Source of the DNA: Maniola hyperantus
Taxonomy: Eukaryota > Arthropoda > Insecta > Lepidoptera > Nymphalidae
DNA: 64,000 nucleotides
NCBI RefSeq assembly: GCF_902806685.2
Contig: NC_048557.2
Span: 806,001 to 870,000 of the forward strand
Direction: 5' to 3'
How positions within the stretch are numbered: position 1 is the stretch's first letter; each line of letters starts with the position of its first letter. Under the pieces are notes generated by a model, which was not told where the DNA came from, did not search any database, and was given only the letters and a program-made list of their open reading frames with translations. The translations under genes and the position numbers were made by a program. Shown one piece after another: positions 62,501 to 64,000 of the stretch.

Positions 62501-64000
62501 TGTGAGATATATATAGTAAAATATTCAATAGAATAGATTAAATAGATAGAGATCTGATTCGTTAAAGCCTAGATATATGTATTGGGTTGAAATTGCTTTA
62601 CCTACTACCAAAAGAGCACCAGCAAGTAACTCGGCATGTGTCAATATAAAATAGGCACGGGATGTTCGCGCTCCCGATCGGCCCGTGATATCACTGGGGG
62701 CCATGCCTGAAAATCAGCGCTGCAGTCGACCGGCTGCAGCAATAAGCTGAGGCAGCGCCCCGTTCGGCCAAGATAGACAGTAAGCTAGTTTTAAGAAGTG
62801 GGTGCCTGGGTCTTGGGGAACCAGGGAGCACGGACACTGGTCGGCTCCTTGGTTCCCCAGGGACTACGGCACCCTACCGTATTCTACCTATTTGTAAATT
62901 TGGCTGAATAAAAGGTTTTTATTATTATTATTATTATTATTAAAAGTATTCACAGAGAAACTCTGAATACAACATCAAGTTAAGCATCAATTGACTTTGA
63001 AAAAAAGGTCAAAGTCTTTCAAACATTTTTGCTGGAGCTATTTGTAAAAAATATCGCGAACAGAAATAATGATTTTGCAAAGTTGGTGCCAAAACGAGCT
63101 AACTTGGAACAGTTCTCTAGGTCATCCATTACTCATATACCTACCTACTGAGATGGCTGGGAGGTACACAGAACTGTTAGGAGGCTTACGTATAAAGATA
63201 AAATTTTGTTACGTTTTATTAAGTAGGTATTACTTAGAGGGAAAGAAAAAGTTACCTCAAAATAGAGCATACTTAGGTACTCTCTTCTTGTTTCAAAAAC
63301 CGGCCTAGTGCGAGTCAGACTCGAGCACCGAGGGTTCCGTGCTACAGTCGTATTTTGCAGAACGATGGAGAACAAGAAAACCTATAGGGTACTTCCCTAT
63401 TTCCCGTAGAGCGAGAATCATGGGCAGGTCGGTAGGTCTTATAGCACACGTAAAGGAAAAAATCCGAAAACCGAGGTATCACAGCTTAACTTGTACTTAT
63501 CTGAATAAAAAAAAACCGGTCAAATGCGAATCAGACTCGCGCACTGAGGGTTCCGTACACAATCGTATTTTTTCGACATTTTGCACGATAAATCAAAAAG
63601 TACTTACTAGATCTCGTTCTAACCAATTTCCGGTGGAAGTTTGCATGGTAATGTAGGTACATAATATATTTTTTTTAGTTTTATCATTCTCTTATTTTAG
63701 AAGTTACAGGGGGGGGGTGGGGGGCACACATTTTACCACTTTGGAAGTGTCTCTCGCGCAAACTATTCAGTTTAGAGAAAAATGATATTAGAAACCTCAA
63801 TATCATTTTTGAAGACCTATCTATCAGACGTATGGGTTTGATGAAAAAAATTGGCTGTGACATACGGACGGACAGACAGACAGACAGACAGTGACGAATC
63901 CATAAGGGTTCCGCTTTTTGCCATTTGGCTACGGAACCGTAAAAATTAGACTCACCTCCTATTGTCAAGGTAGTCGTAGTCTAGCGGCATCTTGTCGTCG
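44408..64000 (-). CDS. Fe65: Fe65 (APBB family) adaptor gene, 5' partial
   Basis: Gene-level entry; exons follow. Fe65 proteins are cytoplasmic/nuclear adaptors. In the known family the second PTB domain binds the NPTY tail of amyloid-precursor-type proteins, the first binds LRP and Tip60-type partners, and the WW domain binds Pro-rich ligands. Seen here: ten exons, all AG/GT, joining in phase to 528 codons plus stop. Order: acidic N-terminal end, WW domain (LPPGWEKHE plus GPYYWHIKSGTIQ), PTB1 (FFVRSLGWVEI, then IRVWGVGRDNG, RDFAYVARD, CHVFRC), PTB2 (VRARYLGSAEVP, then ECRVRYLSFLGIGRDV, LRYQKCLDA). The C terminus is short and basic. The N-terminal acidic region is beyond the window. The gene is convergent with ubinuclein. 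I am sure of the family; paralog distinction is not meaningful for an insect. Confidence 0.95.
44620..44765 (-). mobile_element. RTE-like LINE 3' end
   Basis: CCGATAGACGTCCTGCTGGA, ACATAGGTCTCTTGTAGGGT and CCACACGCCACGGTCTAGCG match the antisense 3' end at 7062. Confidence 0.65.
45000..45130 (-). mobile_element. RTE-like LINE fragment
   Basis: GGAGGGTCTTCCAACACTGC, CATTCCAGCACCTTGGGATC and CCAACGTCTATCGGTTTTCC match the RTE-like region in antisense. It lies in the Fe65 intron before the last exon. Confidence 0.6.
45249..45425 (-). CDS. Fe65: Fe65 exon 9 (PTB2 core)
   Basis: The acceptor TTCCTTTTCCAG precedes 45425 and the donor AAG|GTAAGC follows 45249. It is 177 nt, phase 0 to 0. It encodes ECRVRYLSFLGIGRDVRRCA, FIVHTPQDLFVAHAF and the helix start GALCKTIEAACK. 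Motifs match the family throughout. Confidence 0.95.
45918..46010 (-). mobile_element. RTE-like LINE fragment, decayed
   Basis: GGATCCATATTATGTCACCA and GAGGAATTTTGCACCAGAAG resemble the segment at 26060-26170. Confidence 0.45.
46178..46353 (-). repeat. R-A2 subfamily repeat
   Basis: AAAATTCGAAGTCTGACTTA, ATATCAACGCACAACCTAAA and GGACATGAAATTTGG-type text, ending near CGAAGTGGCGAGCATAATCC. It ends only about 25 bases from exon 8. Confidence 0.6.
46379..46581 (-). CDS. Fe65: Fe65 exon 8 (start of PTB2)
   Basis: The acceptor TGGTTTCAG precedes 46581 and the donor GGG|GTAAGC follows 46379. It is 203 nt, phase 1 to 0. It encodes VRARYLGSAEVPRATGMDVL and VAVAPSMITITEEG, the first half of PTB2, the domain known to bind amyloid-precursor-type tails. 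Confidence 0.95.
46600..47019. other. Fe65 intron
   Basis: AT-rich intron; no repeat or other gene recognised. Confidence 0.5.
47020..47213 (-). CDS. Fe65: Fe65 exon 7 (end of PTB1)
   Basis: The acceptor CCCCTTCTCCCCAG precedes 47213 and the donor TCTG|GTAGGT follows 47020. It is 194 nt, phase 2 to 1. It encodes RDFAYVARDRVTRKHMCHVF and the C-terminal helix ARSIANALRDICKRIMIE, then a Pro/Arg-rich linker to PTB2. Confidence 0.95.
47214..47821. other. Fe65 intron
   Basis: AT-rich intron between exons 7 and 6 without recognisable repeats. Confidence 0.5.
47822..47949 (-). CDS. Fe65: Fe65 exon 6 (PTB1 core)
   Basis: The acceptor TTAACTTCCAG precedes 47949 and the donor GACG|GTTAGA follows 47822. 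It is 128 nt, phase 0 to 2. It encodes GKDLFMDLDDGALKLIDPES and HTQPIHTIRVWGVGRDNG, matching strands of PTB1. Confidence 0.95.
48250..48440 (+). mobile_element. LINE 3' fragment (RTE or related)
   Basis: GAAACGTTCCGTTGGTCCGA, CGATATCACCAAGCTTGCGT and GAGGAGGCTCACCCAACACC resemble the conserved RW-S/T-DDI-tail region at the end of insect LINE ORFs. It has frameshifts. Confidence 0.45.
48469..48661 (-). CDS. Fe65: Fe65 exon 5 (start of PTB1)
   Basis: The acceptor AAATTTCCACCAG precedes 48661 and the donor GAT|GTAAGT follows 48469. It is 193 nt, phase 2 to 0. It encodes FFVRSLGWVEIAEADLTPER and NKCIVDLS, the first strand and helix of PTB1, nearly superposable on vertebrate Fe65. Confidence 0.94.
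48662..49290. other. Fe65 intron
   Basis: AT-rich intron between exons 5 and 4; I see no repeat or gene. Confidence 0.5.
49291..49531 (-). CDS. Fe65: Fe65 exon 4 (rest of WW domain)
   Basis: The acceptor CTATTTACAG precedes 49531 and the donor ATAA|GTAAGT follows 49291. It is 241 nt, phase 1 to 2. It starts DNDGPYYWHIKSGTIQREIP. The YYWHI..GT.Q signature is specific to Fe65 WW domains, but the second conserved Trp is replaced by Arg (GTIQRE rather than GT-Q-W-E). The rest is a charged linker that ends in a predicted helix DAERKRREEVAYK. Confidence 0.93.
49532..50133. other. Fe65 intron
   Basis: AT-rich intron that splits the WW domain; no repeat recognised. Confidence 0.5.
50134..50348 (-). 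CDS. Fe65: Fe65 exon 3 (linker and start of WW domain)
   Basis: The acceptor CTCTTGTTTCAG precedes 50348; the donor GAAG|GTAGGA follows 50134. It is 215 nt, phase 2 in and phase 1 out. It encodes EKSGLITPPQQNGGG, a Pro/Glu/Asp-rich stretch, DDLYAIPVKLRPKKETLPPG, then WEKHE. The last part is the first strand of the WW domain including its first Trp. A longer minus-strand ORF at 50098-50313 is in another frame and is a shadow. Confidence 0.88.
50349..51015. other. Fe65 intron
   Basis: Contains a short (AATA)n run near 50580-50600. Nothing else recognised. Confidence 0.45.
51020..51330 (+). mobile_element. RTE-like LINE 3' fragment
   Basis: The sense strand reads AACGCTTGGAGTTTCTCTAC, GTGATCAAATCAGAAATGAG and CCGACATAGCTCAGCAGGTT, then TGGACAGACGATGTCAAACG and the 3' end GTGGATGTCTATCGATTGAT. 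It has small deletions and is followed by an R-A copy. Confidence 0.65.
51331..51544 (+). repeat. R-A family repeat
   Basis: A plus-strand copy from AAGCTTATGCTCGCGGGTTC to TTTTATATATTTAG, moderately diverged. Confidence 0.75.
51838..51957. repeat. R-D family repeat, partial
   Basis: GCATTGTAGCCAATAGTGAA and GTTGATTGCGATCGTGACAT match R-D; the left part is altered. Confidence 0.65.
52143..52181 (-). CDS. Fe65: Fe65 39-nt exon
   Basis: The acceptor TTTTTTTTGTTTCCAG precedes 52181 and the perfect donor TAA|GTAAGT follows 52143. It is 39 nt, phase 2 to 2, and encodes (R)VEDDPSSPVNKT. Skipping it would keep the frame between the neighbouring exons, so it could be a cassette. A weaker donor GTAAAC after 25 nt would break the frame. 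The 32-bp tandem array begins 17 bases upstream of its 5' end. Confidence 0.7.
   Translation of the reverse strand, partial: SGGRSVFACKQN
52198..52541. repeat. 32-bp tandem array, about 10.7 copies
   Basis: The unit on the plus strand is GTGACTGAGTAGAAGTTAAC plus ATCAATGTTAAA. Starts fall every 32 bases from 52198 to 52518. A few units vary (CACCAATG, TTTACACC, AACTGACTG). On the minus (gene) strand each unit contains GTTAACTTCTACTCAG, which resembles a branch point and 3' splice site. Confidence 0.93.
52840..53545 (-). mobile_element. LINE 3' end split by an R-B repeat
   Basis: 52840-52998 and 53456-53545 together match the LINE 3' end at 1330-1620 (AATGCCTTT.CTACCGAGAA, GAACGAGCTGCAGGTCAAAT, then TTAGATAATCTTCAATTGTG). 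R-B (53000-53456) is inserted between them. Confidence 0.8.
53000..53456 (-). repeat. R-B family repeat nested in a LINE
   Basis: A complete minus-strand copy with an expanded GTCT run (about 53057-53103) and an end at CACTTGGCCGGTTTTTTT. Confidence 0.8.
53780..54160. repeat. Element with GATTATCCGGACTAATTG arms split by R-B fragment
   Basis: The arms GGGATTATCCGGACTAATTG (about 53823) and the inverse near ACAACAATTAGTCCGGTTAA (54125) enclose a partial R-B copy (53845-54035). CGAGTTTCCACTGTA at the right edge resembles the ends of pogo/Tigger-type elements, but this is uncertain. Confidence 0.45.
54527..54840 (-). repeat. R-A2 repeat split by foldback M15
   Basis: TATATATCAACGCACAGCCT and GAGACATGAAATTTGGA, then M15 (54603-54786), then TGTTCTTTGTAAAGAGTAGG, which continues R-A2. 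Confidence 0.65.
54603..54786. repeat. Foldback MITE M15
   Basis: CCCCCCCCGATTGTAAGAAA and CAACAAATTCTGCCCTTCGA are inverted at the right half (AAAGGGCAGAATTTGTTG, then TTCTTACACAATTGGGGG). Confidence 0.75.
54841..55984. other. Fe65 first intron in window, unassigned
   Basis: AT-rich with R-A2-like fragments (54840-55140). AATAAA-containing text near 55840 (GCCTGAAAATAAAAAACTAT with (TTA)n) could be the end of a retroelement. No exon seen. Confidence 0.4.
55985..56128 (-). repeat. R-A family repeat, partial
   Basis: TCTATCAACGCACAGCTCTA to AAATTTGTGTAGTCCCTTTG; the terminal GCGACTTCG part is missing. Confidence 0.7.
56402..56660 (-). repeat. R-B2 subfamily repeat
   Basis: TAGGGTTCCGCACCCGAAGG, GCTGTATCTCGCTAACCGTA and GTACGGAACCCTTCGCGTGT mark the ends and centre. 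Confidence 0.65.
56943..57092. repeat. MITE M1 copy
   Basis: GGCTAATTCCGTTGTATACA and AATCTCTAAACTAAACTAAA at the left, TTTAGTTTTAGTTTAGAAAT at the right. Confidence 0.7.
57283..57473 (-). repeat. tRNA-Phe-derived SINE (S1)
   Basis: A full-length minus-strand copy. The anticodon-loop region reads AACCGAAAGG after CTCAAA, so one base of the ancestral loop is changed. Confidence 0.8.
57683..57897 (-). repeat. R-C family repeat, complete
   Basis: ACTAGCCCGTGACTTCGTCC, TCCGGGATAAAAAGTATAGC, CCAAATCCGTTCAGCCGTTT and a TTTATAATATTAGTAGG end. This is a common lepidopteran repeat type. Confidence 0.75.
57910..58095. repeat. Repeat with CTAGCTGACCGGCGAACC start
   Basis: CTAGCTGACCGGCGAACCGT, TCCGTAAGAACCATCCTCGT, GAAATCGGTTCAGC and TCATTTTTATATATAGAG. 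It appears once in this window; the layout matches the common insect repeats that begin CTAGCTGACC. Confidence 0.5.
58460..58625 (-). repeat. R-C family repeat, partial
   Basis: GATGCTCGCGACTTCTTACG, AAAATCCCGTGGGAACTCTT and CGGGATAAAAAGTAATCTAT. Confidence 0.6.
58648..58870 (+). repeat. R-A family repeat, diverged
   Basis: ACTAGCTTAATCCCGCGACT to CAGTCAGTCAGTCAGCTTTT; the central hairpin around AAAGGATTTTTGAATTTTCA is rearranged. Confidence 0.7.
59258..59432 (+). repeat. tRNA-Phe-derived SINE (S1), sense copy
   Basis: AGCCTCAATAGCTCAACCGG, GACTGAAAACCGAAAGGTCG, GGTTCAAACCCCGCCC, body GTACCTACTCCTAGCACAAG, then TTAACATGGCTAATAATCTT and an A-run. The best sense-strand copy in the window. Confidence 0.85.
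59718..59950. repeat. R-C related repeat with inverted end
   Basis: TATTATAAATGCGAAAGTGT and GGTTTGTTGGCTTGTCCTTC begin it. It runs into an inverted pair around AAAATCAAAAAGTGCCCTTT and AAAGGGAACTTTTTGATTTT. Confidence 0.5.
60131..60440 (-). promoter_or_regulatory. CpG-rich block, candidate internal promoter and first exon of Fe65
   Basis: G+C- and CpG-rich sequence in an AT-rich 11.8 kb intron, with no match to other repeats in the window. It contains TGACGTCA at 60275-60282 and a TCATGTGA E-box at about 60367. On the minus strand an ATG at 60201-60199 opens 23 codons (MCVNAFGYGHLRTYVFLYLV, then KFL), ending in phase 2 at a good donor GAG|GTAACT (60130). Phase 2 is exactly what the 39-nt exon needs. 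That this is a used promoter is inference. Confidence 0.4.
60730..60937 (-). repeat. R-A family repeat
   Basis: A minus-strand copy with small deletions near the CCCCTAAGGG centre. Confidence 0.75.
60975..61160. repeat. R-D family repeat, inverted relative to 19243
   Basis: GGCCCTACCGCGGTTGTTTG, GATCGCAATCATCTCTGATT and GAACAATTGAGATTGTAATA. Very similar to 19243-19434. Confidence 0.75.
61321..61855. repeat. MITE M17 interrupted by an S3 SINE
   Basis: The arms CTGATTCGCTAACTCAATGT and TAGACACTCAAGTTAGCGAA are inverted, as at 3699-4350. An S3 SINE lies between them. Confidence 0.65.
61450..61790 (+). repeat. S3 SINE, full length
   Basis: tRNA-like head GACCTCCCTGGCGCAGTGGT, then GAGCGCTGTGGTCTTATTAG and the B-box CCCGGGTTTCGATTCCTGGA. 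The body continues GGCTTCGGCCGTGGCTAGTT, then AGCGTTCCGGTACGATGCCG, and ends GACTAACTTGTATTTGATTT with an A-run. Confidence 0.8.
61860..62317. other. Fe65 intron, unassigned
   Basis: AT-rich; short GGAACCCTAA fragment near 61927. No gene or RNA seen. Confidence 0.4.
62318..62455 (+). repeat. S2 head fused to an inverted pair
   Basis: AGCTGTGATAGCCTAGTGGT and GGGGGTTCGATCCCGGG (S2 boxes, with the anticodon part deleted), then an inverted pair GGGTCCTTTTTCAAA and TTTGAAAAAGGACCCC. Confidence 0.55.
62456..63290. other. Fe65 intron, unassigned
   Basis: It holds a G+C-rich stretch at 62655-62860 followed by AATAAAAGG and (TTA)n at 62907-62940, which looks like the 3' end of a plus-strand retroelement. 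No recognisable protein. Confidence 0.4.
63294..63605 (+). repeat. R-B family fragments
   Basis: AAAACCGGCCTAGTGCGAGT with GAGGGTTCCGTGCTACAG (63294-63480), then a second start AAAAAACCGGTCAAATGCGA (63510-63605). They look like two partial copies. Confidence 0.6.
63775..63947 (-). repeat. R-B family end fragment
   Basis: The GACGGACAGACAGACAGA run, then AAGGGTTCCGCTTTTTGCCA and GCTACGGAACCGTAAAAA. It abuts the donor of the first Fe65 exon in the window. Confidence 0.6.
63956..64000 (-). CDS. Fe65: Fe65 exon 1 in window (partial)
   Basis: The donor AG|GTGAGT lies at 63955-63950 on the minus strand. The frame encodes DDKMPLDYDYLDNR and leaves in phase 2. The exon continues beyond the window edge. 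The acidic/aromatic composition fits the N-terminal region of Fe65, but there is no diagnostic motif; the phase match to the next exons supports it. Confidence 0.65.

Overview
The window looks like a lepidopteran (moth or butterfly) nuclear genome. It holds two conserved animal genes with many small GT-AG exons, arranged tail to tail. Their introns are packed with tRNA-derived SINEs, foldback MITEs, fragments of non-LTR retrotransposons and one complete Ty3/gypsy-type LTR retrotransposon. There is no bacterial or phage gene content and no CRISPR array. Most short ORFs are shadows of exons or of repeats.

Positions 63-34240 (+) carry ubinuclein (UBN1/UBN2; yemanuclein in Drosophila), the histone-chaperone subunit that works with HIRA and binds histone H3.3. 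The 5' end lies before the window. Twelve exons join without a phase break, from the end of the N-terminal region through the Hpc2-related domain (exons at 63, 841 and 2250), an acidic/lysine-rich linker, the ubinuclein middle domain (exons at 18838-27276) and a 1.06 kb lysine-rich exon (27701-28763). The last small exons (29843-34240) are tentative because more than one splicing solution stays open.

Positions 44408-64000 (-) carry an Fe65/APBB adaptor gene with a WW domain and two PTB domains. Ten exons were found and every phase agrees; the 5' end lies beyond position 64000. The WW domain has Arg where the second Trp is expected. A 39-nt exon (52143-52181) lies beside a 32-bp tandem array. 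A CpG-rich block in the 11.8 kb intron (60131-60440) could be an internal promoter with its own in-frame first exon. The AT-rich, transposon-poor block 39.2-44.4 kb is probably the long 3' UTR of this gene.

The intron of ubinuclein at 12086-18837 contains a 5.0 kb gypsy-type element (13357-18360). Its LTRs read as identical, its gag and pol frames are intact, and a canonical A AAA AAC -1 frameshift heptamer lies just before the gag stop. It sits in a (TA)n tract, so it is likely a recent insertion.

The rest is layered repeat: three tRNA-derived SINE families, a roughly 215-bp family ending in (CAGT)n with about 12 copies, a roughly 410-bp family with GGTTCCGTA ends, at least 14 foldback MITE families, LINE 3' ends (jockey-like, RTE-like and others) and several tandem arrays. 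Several insertions are nested, which gives a relative order of arrival. I did not find a clearly new multi-gene system. The most unusual items are the array beside the 39-nt Fe65 exon, the candidate internal Fe65 promoter, the altered WW domain and the intact retrotransposon. Repeat boundaries were read by eye and are approximate to a few bases or tens of bases.
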